Source: Propioniciclava coleopterorum
Lineage (GTDB): Bacteria; Actinomycetota; Actinomycetes; Propionibacteriales; Propionibacteriaceae
Assembly: GCF_011393335.1 (NCBI RefSeq)
Contig: NZ_CP049865.1
Location: forward strand, 3,428,722 to 3,492,721
DNA length: 64,000 nt
Reading direction: 5' to 3'
This document shows, piece after piece, positions 31,301 through 40,635 of this stretch (the first letter of the stretch is position 1; each line of letters opens with the position of its first letter). The notes under the pieces were generated by a model. It was not told the DNA's origin and ran no database searches. It worked only from the letters and a program-made list of their open reading frames with translations. Position numbers and translations under genes: made by a program.

Positions 31301-33034
31301 TCAGACGGCGAGCGGCTGGGCGGTGATCGGGGCCGCGGGGGTGAGCGCCGCGCCCTTCCTGCGGAACCGGCGCGGGTTCTCGAGCACCTCGGAGATGATC
31401 AGCACCACCAGGATGGCAAGCATCTGCAGTGATCCGTAGGCGAACGCGGAACCCAGTTCGTTGGCGTACTGCCGGTTGTAGATCTCGACCGAGAGCGGTG
31501 CGTAGCGGGCCGGGTAGATGACGACCGACGCCACGTACTCGCCGAAGCCCTGGACGAACGCCATCAGCGCGCCGGCCAGGACGCCGCGGGCCATCAGCGG
31601 CAGGGTGACGGTGCGCAGCGTCCGCCACGGCCCGGCGCCGAGGTTCTGGGCCGCCTCCTCCACCGACGGGTCGATCTGGGCGAGCGAGGCCGCCGCGTTG
31701 CGGAACACCAGCGGCACGAACCGGATGAAGTAGGCCAGCGGCAGGATCCACAGCGAGCCGATGAACACCTGCCCGAGGTTGAACGGGGTCGGCGAGGCGA
31801 ACGCGGTGACGATGTTGATGCCGACGACGGTGCCGGGCAGCGCCCACGGCAGCATGATCATGACGTCGAGGACGCCGGCGCCGCGGCCCTTCCACCGGGC
31901 GACGACCCACGCGGTGAGGACGCCGACGACGACGGAGGCCACCATGGCGAGCGCGGACATCTGGGTGGACACCAGCAGGGGTCGCAGGCTCTTGGGCTCG
32001 GTGAAGATCTCCACGAAGTTCGCGACCGTGTAGGTCGGCGGCAGGATCTGGACCGTCCAGGTGCCGTCGACGGTGAACGCGAGCAGCAGGATCGTCGCGA
32101 CGGGGGCGACCAGCACGAGCACGACCAGGATCGAGCCCAGCGCGGCCAGCGTGCGGGGCAGGGCGCCCTGGACGACCTTGAGCGCCTGCGGGGTGCCCTT
32201 GGAGGCGCTGCGGGTCATCCGCCGGTTCTGGTACCAGCGCATGAGCAGCAGGAACGTGATGGAGACCACCGAGAGCACCACCGACTGTGCGGCGGCCAGC
32301 TCGTAGTTGCCCGAGGTCTTGGACGCCACGATCCGCATCGTCAGCGTGTTGACGTTGTAGAACTGCGGCGCGGTGAAGGACGCCATCGAGACCATGAAGG
32401 TCAGCAGCGCTCCCGACACGATGGCGGGGGTGAGCATCGGCAGCAGCACGGTGCGCCACATGGTGGCCCGGTCTGCGCCGAGGTTCATGGCGGCCTCCTC
32501 CAGGGAGGCGTCGCTGCCGGCCAGGCCGGCGCTCACCGACAGGTAGAAGTAGGGGTACATCGTGAGGGTGTGCACGAGCAGCACGCCGGCCACGCCGTCG
32601 AAGGCGAAGGTCTCCGCCGCGGTGCCGCTGAGCGCCGAGAGCGCGCGCGGCACGATCCCCGAGGGGCCGTAGAGGTAGTAGAAGGACAGCGCTCCGATGA
32701 GCGGCGGCAGCGCCATCGGCAGCAGCGCGAACACCCGCAGCGCGCCGCGTCCGGGGAAGTCGAAGCGGGTCAGCAGGACCGCCAGTCCCCCGCCGACGAT
32801 CGCCGAGGTGAGGACCGAGACCAGCGAGATGCCCACCGACAGCAGCAGTGCGCGCTGCGAGGACCCGTCGGTGAAGTCGCCGTAGGCCGCCCCGCCCTCG
32901 CCGAACGAGGTGAAGAGCGTGGCGAACATCGGGAAGACGATGTAGATGAGCAGGACCGCCACCAGCGGCAGCGCCAGCAGGTAGACGAACCGGTCGGACG
33001 CGGTGAGCGACGCGCGGTCGCTGCGGCGGCTCAT
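31301..33034 (-). CDS. ABC importer permease, two fused membrane domains
   Basis: A 577-residue protein with about twelve membrane helices in two homologous binding-protein-dependent transport domains. Each half carries an EAA loop for docking the ATPase: EEAAMNLGADRATMWRTVLLP at about 181-201 and EEAAQNLGAGPWRTLRT at about 460. Single-chain permeases of this form are seen in the FbpB/ThiP/AfuB group (ferric iron, thiamine, hexose-phosphate or phosphonate importers), so the substrate is not fixed by family. The ATG overlaps the ATPase stop by four bases and its stop lies 13 bp before the lyase-kinase gene. Confidence 0.92.
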   Translation of the reverse strand: MSRRSDRASLTASDRFVYLLALPLVAVLLIYIVFPMFATLFTSFGEGGAAYGDFTDGSSQRALLLSVGISLVSVLTSAIVGGGLAVLLTRFDFPGRGALRVFALLPMALPPLIGALSFYYLYGPSGIVPRALSALSGTAAETFAFDGVAGVLLVHTLTMYPYFYLSVSAGLAGSDASLEEAAMNLGADRATMWRTVLLPMLTPAIVSGALLTFMVSMASFTAPQFYNVNTLTMRIVASKTSGNYELAAAQSVVLSVVSITFLLLMRWYQNRRMTRSASKGTPQALKVVQGALPRTLAALGSILVVLVLVAPVATILLLAFTVDGTWTVQILPPTYTVANFVEIFTEPKSLRPLLVSTQMSALAMVASVVVGVLTAWVVARWKGRGAGVLDVMIMLPWALPGTVVGINIVTAFASPTPFNLGQVFIGSLWILPLAYFIRFVPLVFRNAAASLAQIDPSVEEAAQNLGAGPWRTLRTVTLPLMARGVLAGALMAFVQGFGEYVASVVIYPARYAPLSVEIYNRQYANELGSAFAYGSLQMLAILVVLIISEVLENPRRFRRKGAALTPAAPITAQPLAV

Positions 33035-34133
33035 CGGGCCACCATCCAGATCTTGGCCGGGTCGGGCCGGACGGCGACGACGTCGCCCACGCGGGGCAGG
33101 TCGTCGGTGTCGGGGATCGTCATGAGGAGGGAGGTGCCGTGCTCGTCGGCCAGGTCCAGGCCGATCATGCAGTGCGAGCCGGTGAACTCGATGAGGGTCA
33201 CCGTGCCGTGCAGCGTCCCCTCGGCGCGGTCGGACGCGGCGGGCGCGGCCCCCAACAGCGCCAGCGACTCCGGTCGCAGCGAGACGGCGATCTCCTGCCC
33301 GGCCGTCACGTCGCCGAGGGTGGAGTCGGCGTCGACGCGGGCGCGCAGCAGCGCCCCGTCGGCCAGTCGCACTGCGGCGACGTCGCCGTCGCGGCCCTCG
33401 ACGACGCCGTCGAGCACGTTGGAGCGCCCGATGAAGCGCGCCACGAAGGCGGTCGCGGGCCGGCGGTAGATCTCGCGCGGGGCACCGAGCTGGTGCAGGA
33501 CGCCCGCGTTCATCACGGCGATCCGGTCCGACATCGCCATCGCCTCGGCCTGGTCGTGCGTGACGTACACGCTGGTCGTCCCGGCCTGCTGCTGGATCTG
33601 CCGGATCTGCGTGCGGGTCTCCTCGCGCAGCTTGGCGTCCAGGTTCGACAGCGGCTCGTCCAGCAGCAGGACCGACGGCCGGATCACCAGGGCGCGGGCC
33701 AGGGCGACGCGCTGCTGCTGGCCGCCGGAGAGCTGGTCGATGCGGCGCTCGGCGTAGCCGTCGAGGCCGACGACCGACAGCGCCTCGGCGACGCGGGCCG
33801 GGCGGTCAGCGCCGGGCACCTTGCGCATCTTGAGCCCGTAGGCGACGTTCTCGGCGACGTCCATGTGCGGGAACAGCGCGTAGTTCTGGAACACCATGCC
33901 GGTGTCGCGCTTGTACGGGGCGCCTTCGTCACGTCGCGGGTGTCGAAGGAGATGGTTCCGGACGTCGGGGTGATGAAGCCGGCGATCATGCGCAGCGTCG
34001 TGGACTTCCCGCAGCCCGACGGGCCGAGCAGGGTGAAGAACTCCCCCTCGGCGATGGTCAGGCTGAGCGCGTCCACGGAGGGTGCGGCGTTGCCGTAGGT
34101 CTTGGTCACGCGGTCGAGGTCGACGGTGGTCAT
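33031..34133 (-). CDS. ABC importer ATP-binding subunit (frameshifted as given)
   Basis: ATPase of the importer. The N-terminal part has Walker A LLGPSGCGKSTTLRMIAGF and runs to FDTRDVTKAP; the C-terminal part restarts in another frame at MVFQNYALFPHMDVAENVAYG, with ABC signature LSGGQQQRVALARAL, Walker B VLLLDEPLSNLD and a C-terminal TOBE regulatory domain (about 285-365). Adding one base to the G4 run at 33917-33920 restores PPYKRDTGMVFQ and a 367-residue protein of the PotA/FbpC type. The start MTTVDLDRV has GGAAG upstream. The break is probably a sequence error. Confidence 0.87.
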
Positions 34134-34230
34134 GGCGAGGCTTCCTTCAGGGATGGCGAGGCGGGCGGGGTGGCGACGGGCGCGTCGATGCGCACCGAGC
34201 GGGGGCGGGGCGAGCGGGGGCCGGGCGAGG

Positions 34231-34263
34231 GCCCCGGCCGGCGAATGGGCGCCGGCCGGGGGC
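34231..34263 (-). terminator. Intra-operon hairpin after the binding-protein gene
   Basis: CCCCGGCCGGCG (34232-34243) and its perfect 12-base complement enclose an AATGGG loop, 15 bp after the binding-protein stop. Such stems often protect the binding-protein mRNA and lower expression of the downstream ATPase and permease genes. The surrounding 34134-34230 is G-rich and has no gene. Confidence 0.65.
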
Positions 34264-34276
34264 ACGCGGGAAAGGA

Positions 34277-35365
34277 CTAGCCCTTGTCCTTGATGTTGGC
34301 CGCCCAGTACTTGATCCAGTCGGTCTCGTTCGTGGCGATCCGGTCCCAATCGACCTTCATCTCGGTGAGGTTGAGTTCGGCGAGCCACGACGGCTCCTTG
34401 CTGAGCTTGATCGTCGGGATCTGGTACTTCTCCTCGGCGAGCTTGCCCTGCACCTCCTCGCTCATGAGGAAGGTGATGAACAGGTCGGCGCCGGCCGAGC
34501 CGGGGCCGCCCTTGACCTTGGCCAGGCCGTCGACGAGCATCGGCGCGCCGGACGCGGGGACCTTCGGGGCGAGCATCGGGAAGTCGCCGTTCTTCTGCAG
34601 CATGATGTCCTGCAGGTTCCACAGCGACAGCGGGGCCTCCTGGCGGCTGACGCGCTGGTAGAGGTCCGTCGGGTTGGCCGCGTACACCTTGGTGTTGGCG
34701 TCCAGCTTCTTGAGCCACTCGTAGCCGGCGTCGGGGCTGTTGCCCTGGGCGTAGGCCCGGTCGATCATCGAGCAGTAGATGGAGCGCATGGTGCCGGACG
34801 CCTCGACGTCGCGGATGGCCAGCTTGTCCTTCATGTCCGCCGCGATCAGGTCGTCCCAGTCCTTGGGGGCCGACTCGAGCGGCATCATCTCGGTGTTGAC
34901 CATGAACAGCTCGGCGAGCTTCATCTCGCCGATCCACAGGCCGTCCTTGTCGCGGAAGTCGGCCGGCACCGCGTCGACGACGGCCTTGGGGGCCGCCTCG
35001 AGGACGCCGTCGGCCGCGCCGCGGGACAGCTGCTGGCGGGTGCCGCCCCACCAGATGTCGCCCTGCGGGTTGGACTTCTCGGCCCGCACGCGCTCGAGCG
35101 CCTCCTGCGCGCCGAGGGTGAGGATGGTGGCCTTGCCGGCCCATTCGGGGTACTTCTTCTCGAAGTCGGCCACGACCTGCTCGGCGAGCTTCTTGTCGCG
35201 GGCGGTGTAGATCGTGAACGCGACGGGCGCCGCGGCGGTGGAGCCGGCGGAACCGCTCGGGGTGGCCGCCGGCGCGGGGCTCTGGTCGAGGCCGCAGGCG
35301 GTGAGAAGGCTGACCGATCCGGCGGCCACGGCGGTGGCTGCCAGAAGGTTGCGACGCGAGATCAT
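34277..35365 (-). CDS. ABC importer substrate-binding lipoprotein
   Basis: A 362-residue extracellular binding protein. The N-terminus combines a twin-arginine motif (SRRNLLAATAVAAG) with a lipobox (LLTAC), so export by Tat followed by lipidation is likely. The mature part (VAFTIYTARDKKLAEQVVADF, DIWWGGTRQQL, LIAADMKDKLAIRD) is of the FbpA/AfuA cluster D-type, whose members bind ferric iron, hexose phosphates, thiamine or phosphonates. I do not see the paired tyrosines typical of ferric-binding proteins, which argues mildly against iron. AAAGGAG precedes the ATG. It is followed by a hairpin and then the ATPase gene. Confidence 0.9.
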   Translation of the reverse strand: MISRRNLLAATAVAAGSVSLLTACGLDQSPAPAATPSGSAGSTAAAPVAFTIYTARDKKLAEQVVADFEKKYPEWAGKATILTLGAQEALERVRAEKSNPQGDIWWGGTRQQLSRGAADGVLEAAPKAVVDAVPADFRDKDGLWIGEMKLAELFMVNTEMMPLESAPKDWDDLIAADMKDKLAIRDVEASGTMRSIYCSMIDRAYAQGNSPDAGYEWLKKLDANTKVYAANPTDLYQRVSRQEAPLSLWNLQDIMLQKNGDFPMLAPKVPASGAPMLVDGLAKVKGGPGSAGADLFITFLMSEEVQGKLAEEKYQIPTIKLSKEPSWLAELNLTEMKVDWDRIATNETDWIKYWAANIKDKG

Positions 35366-35390
35366 GTGCTGTTTCTCCTTTGAAAGGCGC

Positions 35391-35407
35391 GACCGCGCGG
35401 TGCGGTC
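35391..35407 (-). promoter_or_regulatory. Short palindrome upstream of the binding-protein gene
   Basis: GACCGC-GCGGT-GCGGTC, a 6-bp inverted repeat 25 bp before the binding-protein ATG, in the gap after the ROK gene. It could be an operator or a weak hairpin; nothing else in 35366-35466 stands out. Confidence 0.3.
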
Positions 35408-35466
35408 AGTCCATAGGTGGTGCGGTGTGGTGGTGCGGCGGCCCCGGGCGGCCCGTCCGCGTCCGG

Positions 35467-36702
35467 CTAGGAATCGCCGGGCGGTGTCCCCCCTTCCGTC
35501 GCGGCGCCCTTCCCGTCGGGGGCCTGGTCGAACGGGACGTCGAGCGCGAAGACGAGTCGCGGTCGGGTCTCGATGTGGGCGATCGCACCCTGGGCGATCG
35601 CCCCCTCGCCGAGGTGGGCGAAGCGCACCTTGATGGGCGCGGGCACGGCGGCGGTCACGCGGCCCGCGAGGGCGGCGCGCGCGGCCTTGGGCAGGTGGAC
35701 CGCCTCGCCGGCGAAGACCACCAGCGCGGGGTTCATGATGTAGGCGGTGACGACGGCGGCGTACGCCCAGGCCTCGACGGCGCCCTCCAGCAGCGCCCGG
35801 GCATCGGGGTCCTCGGACGCCGCGAGCTCCGCGACGACGGTGTGGTCGGTGCAGTCGATGCCGAGCTCGGCGGCGCGTGTGACGAGCGCGCCGACCGCCC
35901 AGCGCGCCTCGAGCGGGCCGACCGCGGCGGACGCCGAGGGCATGACCTTGTCCCAGGGCAGGAAGCCGACCTCGCCGGCCGAGCCGGTGGCACCGCGGTG
36001 GATGCGGCCGTCCAGCAGCAGGGCGGAGCCGATGCCGTCGCCCACGTAGATCAGCACGACGTCGCTGTGGTCGCGGGCGGCGCCCGCGGTCGACTCGCCG
36101 AGCGCGACCAGATTCACGTCGTTCTCGACGAGCACCGGCAGGCCGATCGCCTCCCCCAGCGCGTCCCGCAGCCGCACCGTCATGGACGCGCCCAGCGCGG
36201 GGGCCAGCGACACGTCGCCCTCGGCCGACATCACGCCGGGCAGCGAGACCACCACGCAGCGCGAGGCGTGCTCGGAGGCCGCGTGCAGCGCCCGCAGCGC
36301 CTCGATGATGGTGCTCAGCGGGTCGTCGTGGTTGAGGCGGCGCCGGAGCTGGGCCTCCACGGAGCCGACCAGATCGATCTGGCTGACCAGGACGTGCACG
36401 CCCTCGATCGACACCAGCGACAGGTGGACGGCGCGTCGATCGAACTGCACGATCGTGCGGCGTCGGCCGCCCGTGGACTCCTCGTGACCGGTCTCCTTCA
36501 CGAAGCCGCCGGCGATCAGCTCGCGGATCGTGGCGGTCATGGACGAGCGGGAATAGCCGGTGATCTCGGCGAGCTCCGTGCGCGACAGGGGGCCGTGCGC
36601 GAGCAGAGCGGCGGCGGCGCTCTCGAGCCGAAGGGCACGCAGCGCCGCGCTCGACGTGGGGGCCTCGTTCAGGCCACTCCCGGTGTCCGTCTCCTGCGAC
36701 AT
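35467..36702 (-). CDS. ROK-family transcriptional regulator
   Basis: A 411-residue NagC/XylR-type repressor. A winged helix-turn-helix lies at about 30-75 (LSRTELAEITGYSRSSMTATIRELIAGGFVKE), followed by a ROK sugar-kinase-like domain with ENDVNLVALGE and GDGIGSALLLDG. The zinc motif CxCGxxGC normal in ROK proteins is missing: after GSAGEVGFLPWDK there is no cysteine cluster. The ATG at 36702 is preceded by a -10-like TATAAA only six bases upstream, suggesting a leaderless mRNA. As first gene of the operon and divergent from the PIG-L deacetylase, it probably senses the imported sugar-like compound and represses both sides. Confidence 0.9.
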   Translation of the reverse strand: MSQETDTGSGLNEAPTSSAALRALRLESAAAALLAHGPLSRTELAEITGYSRSSMTATIRELIAGGFVKETGHEESTGGRRRTIVQFDRRAVHLSLVSIEGVHVLVSQIDLVGSVEAQLRRRLNHDDPLSTIIEALRALHAASEHASRCVVVSLPGVMSAEGDVSLAPALGASMTVRLRDALGEAIGLPVLVENDVNLVALGESTAGAARDHSDVVLIYVGDGIGSALLLDGRIHRGATGSAGEVGFLPWDKVMPSASAAVGPLEARWAVGALVTRAAELGIDCTDHTVVAELAASEDPDARALLEGAVEAWAYAAVVTAYIMNPALVVFAGEAVHLPKAARAALAGRVTAAVPAPIKVRFAHLGEGAIAQGAIAHIETRPRLVFALDVPFDQAPDGKGAATEGGTPPGDS

Positions 36703-36708
36703 GCTTTC

Positions 36709-36737
36709 TTTATAGTGTGAAGCAACCGGCGGCGCAA
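36709..36737 (-). promoter_or_regulatory. Leaderless promoter of the ROK operon
   Basis: On the minus strand TTGCGC (36732-36737), 17 bases, then TATAAA (36709-36714), with the ATG six bases further on. The start of transcription would fall at or next to the ATG. The -35 match is poor; the -10 is good. Confidence 0.5.
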
Positions 36738-36819
36738 GCCCCCATCCCACGCGTCGCGGCGACAAAGTTCCGCCTCAGCCGCGGGCGCCCCGCTCAGCAT
36801 CGATCCGTGGACGCGGGCG

Positions 36820-36850
36820 TTGACACCACTTACTTTTCTCTGTGAAATAG
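36820..36850 (+). promoter_or_regulatory. Promoter of the PIG-L gene with candidate ROK operator
   Basis: TTGACA (36820-36825), 17 bases, then TGAAAT (36843-36848). The segment TTACTTTTCTCTGTGAAATA (36830-36849) overlaps the -10 and loosely resembles the AT-rich NagC/Mlc-type ROK operators (TTATTTT ... AAAATAA). Its AT content stands out in this region. The promoter is well supported; the operator is inferred from the divergent ROK gene. Confidence 0.55.
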
Positions 36851-36898
36851 CCCCCAACCGTCACACGGCAGTGACGATCCTGCGAAAGGACGATCGAG

Positions 36899-39682
36899 AT
36901 GAACGATCCTCAGCTCCATCCGCCGCACTCCCTCTCCCGCCGCACCGTGCTCAAGGCCGGCGGCGGGTTGGGCCTCGCGGCGGCCATGACGGGCCTCGAC
37001 TGGGCCTCGCTCACCCCCGCCGAGCAGGCGCTCGCGGCCCCCGGTGGCGCGGTGAAGCTCAACGTGCTGTTCATCGGCGCGCACCCGGACGACGAGGCCT
37101 CCACGCTGGCCGCGCTCGGGCAGTGGAACGAGTACCACGGCATGAAGGCCGGCGTCATCACGGTGACCCGCGGCGAGGGCGGCGGCAACGCGGTCGGCCT
37201 CGAGGAGGGCCCGCCGCTCGGCATGCTGCGCGAGGCCGAGGAGCGCACCGCCGTCGGCTACGCCGGCATCGAGAACATCTTCAACCTCGACGGCCTGGAC
37301 TTCTACTACACCGCGAGCGCTCCCCTGTCCTACAGCGTCTGGGGCGGCGAGGCCGTGCTCAACCGCATCGTCCGCGTGGTCCGCGCGACCCGCCCCGACG
37401 TGATCATCACCATGAACCCGTCCGCCGTCGAGGGCAACCACGGCAACCACCAGCAGGCGGCGATGTTCGCGGTCGAGGCGTACGAGGCCGCCGGCGACCC
37501 CAAGCGCTTCCCCGAGCACTTCGCCGAGGGGTTCTCGACCTGGACGCCGCGTCGCCTGCTCCGCACCGGCGCCAACGGCTCGGGCCCTGCCGGCGAGGGC
37601 AGTCTCGCGACGGGGTACACGCCCACCGTCGCGTCCGATGTGGTCTTCGGGTGCTGGAACGGCACGTTCAGCGAGCGGAACGGCAAGCGCTGGTCGCAGA
37701 TGCTGGACATGTCGCGCTGGGCCTACGTCTCCCAGGGCTGGGGCTCCTTCGCCCCGGGGACGACCGACCCGACGAAGATCGCCAACACCTGGTTCACCGT
37801 CATCCACTCCCGCGGCCCCGTGGTCGACCCGAAGTCGGGCAACGACGCCGCGCTGCGCGGCGCCGCCCTGGCCATCTCGGGCGGCCTGCCGCTGGGCACG
37901 CTGATCGACGTCCGCCCCGGCCACTTCGAGGCGGTCCCGACCCAGGCGGTCCCGGTGAGCGTCACCGTGACGGCGGCGTCCAAGCTCGCCGGCGGGCAGC
38001 TCACCCTGAAGGCCCCCGCGGGCTGGACGGTGAGCGGGCCCGTGTCGGTGCCGGCGCTCAAGCAGGGGGCGTCCCACACGGCCACGTTCCAGGTGACGGC
38101 CGCGGCGAATGCGACGGTCGGCACGCAGGTCCGCGTCGAGGCGACGCTGACGAGCGGCGGGGCCTCCGGCACGTCGTTCGCCCAGATGCGGGTCGCCGGC
38201 GCCGTGGAGGCCTCCGTCAAGCCGCTGCCCGAGATCCAGGAGTTCCGCAACTGGACCGCCGCGCTCGGGTTCAAGCATCTCGACGTCCTCGTGCCCGAGC
38301 TGTTCGCCGTGGGTCAGGGCCGCACGCGGGACCTGGAGATCGTGGTGGAGAACTTCTCCAACCAGTCCCAGTCCGGCGACGTGGCGATCACGATGCCGTC
38401 CGGGTTCGCCATCACGCCGCGCTCCCTGCCCTACTCCGGGCTGGCGGCCGGCAAGACGACGTCCCTGGCGTTCAAGGCGTCCAACACCGACACGTCGATC
38501 CCGACGGCGAACCGCCCGGCCAACAAGGGCAGCTGGCCCGTCGGCGTCCACGCGACCAGCTCGCTGGGTAGCGCCGACCGCAACGTGACGATGAACCTCG
38601 TCCCCACCCACGCCGTGCAGAAGGCGGCGGTGGCGCCGGTCATCAACGGCGTCCGCGGGGCCGACGAGTACCCGGGCGAGCCGATCCTCGTCGACACGAT
38701 CTGGGACGGCTCCCCGATGGGCGGCACCAACCCGACGATCAGCTGCAAGACGTGGATCACCCACGACGACGCCAACCTCTACCTGTTCCTGCAGGTGAAG
38801 GACGACATCCGCGGCACGATCCTGCCCAAGGAGGACAACAAGCGGCAGCGGCGCACCGACTCGGTCGAGATCTACGTCGACCCGCGCGGCACCGCGGGCA
38901 ACACCGCGCAGACCTTCATCGGCGGCATCTTCCCGTCGATGGACTCCATGACCGGCGCTCCCGGCGTGGGGCGCGACCGCGACAACTGGCAGGGCGAGGC
39001 GCACATCACGGCCCCGGGCATGCAGGTCGCGGTCGTGATGGCGGACACCACCGAGGCCTACACGGGCTACGACATGGAGGTGAAGATCCCGTTCTCGGTG
39101 CTGCCGGACAACCTGGATCCCCAGCACGTCGGGTTCAACGTCGTCGTCAATGACTCCGACACCCAGAACAAGGCCGCGCAGAACCGCGTGGGCTGGTCGA
39201 CGTTCCCGGGCATGCGGGCCGACCCGTGGCGCTGGGGCATCATCACCCTCGACGTCGCGGACAAGGGCGCCAAGCCCAAGGCGCCGACGCTGCCCGACAC
39301 CGCCGCCCGCTCGGTGGAGTCGCCGCAGTCGATCCTGCAGTCGGCGGCGGACCAGGTGCCGCTGGGCGGTTTCGCGCCCGCCAAGCACGACCTGAAGATC
39401 CTGTCGAGCTCGATCTCGGGCGGCTCGGTCCGGGTCGCGCTGCAGACCCCGCGCGCGGGAACGGCGCGGGTCTACCTGTGGGACGGCTCCAAGGTGCTGG
39501 GCAGCAAGGTCGTGAAGGTGTCCTCGGGTCGGACCGACATCACGTTCCTGGCGGTCACGAACGCCACGGGCAAGGGCAAGGGCGACCTGAACGGTTCCCC
39601 GACGGCCCCCGTGCTGGCGGCGTCCTTCGAGGCCGCCGACGGCGTGACGGCGACGCGGGCCCTCCTGGGCGGCCGCTCCTGA
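36899..39682 (+). CDS. Secreted PIG-L deacetylase with NEW3 and CBM9/DOMON-like domains
   Basis: A 927-residue exported enzyme. A twin-arginine signal (SRRTVLKAGGGLGLAAAMTG) is followed by a PIG-L/LmbE deacetylase domain (about 45-330) with zinc motif FIGAHPDDE and the later histidine motif EGNHGNHQQ. Next come an Ig-like NEW3 (NPCBM-associated) region (about 340-440 and again about 460-570), then a CBM9/DOMON-like sugar-binding domain (about 585-790: DANLYLFLQVKDD, TDSVEIYVDPRG). It probably removes acetyl groups from an extracellular amino-sugar substrate. GAAAGGA precedes the ATG. Divergence from the ROK-importer operon suggests the product is imported. Confidence 0.87.
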   Translation: MNDPQLHPPHSLSRRTVLKAGGGLGLAAAMTGLDWASLTPAEQALAAPGGAVKLNVLFIGAHPDDEASTLAALGQWNEYHGMKAGVITVTRGEGGGNAVGLEEGPPLGMLREAEERTAVGYAGIENIFNLDGLDFYYTASAPLSYSVWGGEAVLNRIVRVVRATRPDVIITMNPSAVEGNHGNHQQAAMFAVEAYEAAGDPKRFPEHFAEGFSTWTPRRLLRTGANGSGPAGEGSLATGYTPTVASDVVFGCWNGTFSERNGKRWSQMLDMSRWAYVSQGWGSFAPGTTDPTKIANTWFTVIHSRGPVVDPKSGNDAALRGAALAISGGLPLGTLIDVRPGHFEAVPTQAVPVSVTVTAASKLAGGQLTLKAPAGWTVSGPVSVPALKQGASHTATFQVTAAANATVGTQVRVEATLTSGGASGTSFAQMRVAGAVEASVKPLPEIQEFRNWTAALGFKHLDVLVPELFAVGQGRTRDLEIVVENFSNQSQSGDVAITMPSGFAITPRSLPYSGLAAGKTTSLAFKASNTDTSIPTANRPANKGSWPVGVHATSSLGSADRNVTMNLVPTHAVQKAAVAPVINGVRGADEYPGEPILVDTIWDGSPMGGTNPTISCKTWITHDDANLYLFLQVKDDIRGTILPKEDNKRQRRTDSVEIYVDPRGTAGNTAQTFIGGIFPSMDSMTGAPGVGRDRDNWQGEAHITAPGMQVAVVMADTTEAYTGYDMEVKIPFSVLPDNLDPQHVGFNVVVNDSDTQNKAAQNRVGWSTFPGMRADPWRWGIITLDVADKGAKPKAPTLPDTAARSVESPQSILQSAADQVPLGGFAPAKHDLKILSSSISGGSVRVALQTPRAGTARVYLWDGSKVLGSKVVKVSSGRTDITFLAVTNATGKGKGDLNGSPTAPVLAASFEAADGVTATRALLGGRS

Positions 39683-39694
39683 CGCACCGGTGAG

Positions 39695-39736
39695 CCGCGG
39701 GGGTGGGGTCGACGCTGGTCGGCCCCACCCCCGCGG
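39695..39736 (+). terminator. Terminator of the PIG-L gene
   Basis: CCGCGGGGGTGGGG and its exact 14-base complement enclose a 14-base loop, 12 bp after the PIG-L stop and before the GNAT gene. Confidence 0.75.
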
Positions 39737-39787
39737 TCGTCCCACCCCTGGACGCCCACCGGATCGGCGCCCGGCTAGCATCGCGGC

Positions 39788-40537
39788 ATGGATCTGCGCA
39801 TCGTGTCCACGGCGGAGCGGCCGGAGCTCTCCTCCAACTTCCCCGAGACCGACCCGTGGCCCGAGTTCATGAACCAGGACACGGTGGGCCTGCTCTACTA
39901 CAGCGACAACCGGATCGCCCACCCCGAGTTCGGGCTGGTGGCCTACGACGCCGCCGAACCCGACCGGGCGATCGCGCGGGCGTACATGGTCCCGTTCGCC
40001 TGGGACGGTGACCCCGCCGCCGGCGAGCTTCCCCTGGACGGCTGGGACGGCGTCATCTGGCGGTCGGCCCGCGACCGTCAGCTCGGCCGCGAGCGCAACC
40101 TGGTCTCCGCGCTGGAGATCACGGTCTCCACCGCGCACCAGCGCCAGGGGCTCTCGGCGCGCATGCTGGACGCGATGCGGGAGCGGGCCGCCCGGCTGGG
40201 CTTCGCGGACCTGGTGGCGCCGGTGCGCCCGTCCGGCAAGCACCTCGTACCCGAGGTGCCGATGAGCGAGTACGCGGCCCGGGTGCGGCCCGACGGCCTG
40301 CCCGAGGACGCCTGGCTGCGGGTGCACGTCCGCGCGGGCGGGCGCATCGTCGGGGTCGCCCCGCGCGCGATGGCGATCCCGGGCACCCTCGCCCAGTGGC
40401 GCGAGTGGACCAGGCTGCCGTTCGATCGCACCGGCCCGGTCGTCGTGCCGGAGGCGCTGGTCCCGGTGCAGTGCGTCGTCGAGCATGACTACGCCGTCTA
40501 CGTGGAGCCCAACGTGTGGGTCCACCACCCGCTCTGA
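39788..40537 (+). CDS. GNAT-family acetyltransferase-like protein
   Basis: A 249-residue protein with a GNAT acetyl-CoA-binding core in the middle: LEITVSTAHQRQGLSARMLDAMRERAARLG, where QRQGL stands for the Q/RxxGxG/A pyrophosphate loop with an altered final position. The N-terminus (FPETDPWPEFMNQDTVG) and C-terminus (VQCVVEHDYAVYVEPNVWVHHP) are conserved-looking but I recognise no specific substrate class. It is separated from PIG-L by a strong hairpin and lies about 100 bp before the iolB-like gene, so it may have its own promoter. Confidence 0.8.
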   Translation: MDLRIVSTAERPELSSNFPETDPWPEFMNQDTVGLLYYSDNRIAHPEFGLVAYDAAEPDRAIARAYMVPFAWDGDPAAGELPLDGWDGVIWRSARDRQLGRERNLVSALEITVSTAHQRQGLSARMLDAMRERAARLGFADLVAPVRPSGKHLVPEVPMSEYAARVRPDGLPEDAWLRVHVRAGGRIVGVAPRAMAIPGTLAQWREWTRLPFDRTGPVVVPEALVPVQCVVEHDYAVYVEPNVWVHHPL

Positions 40538-40635
40538 CCTCACGACGGACGGCCGACACCGCCGGGAGGGTATCGCCTGCGCCGCGGCGGGAGCGGCACG
40601 TATCCTGCCCGGACACGAGAGAAGGGTTTCCTGCG

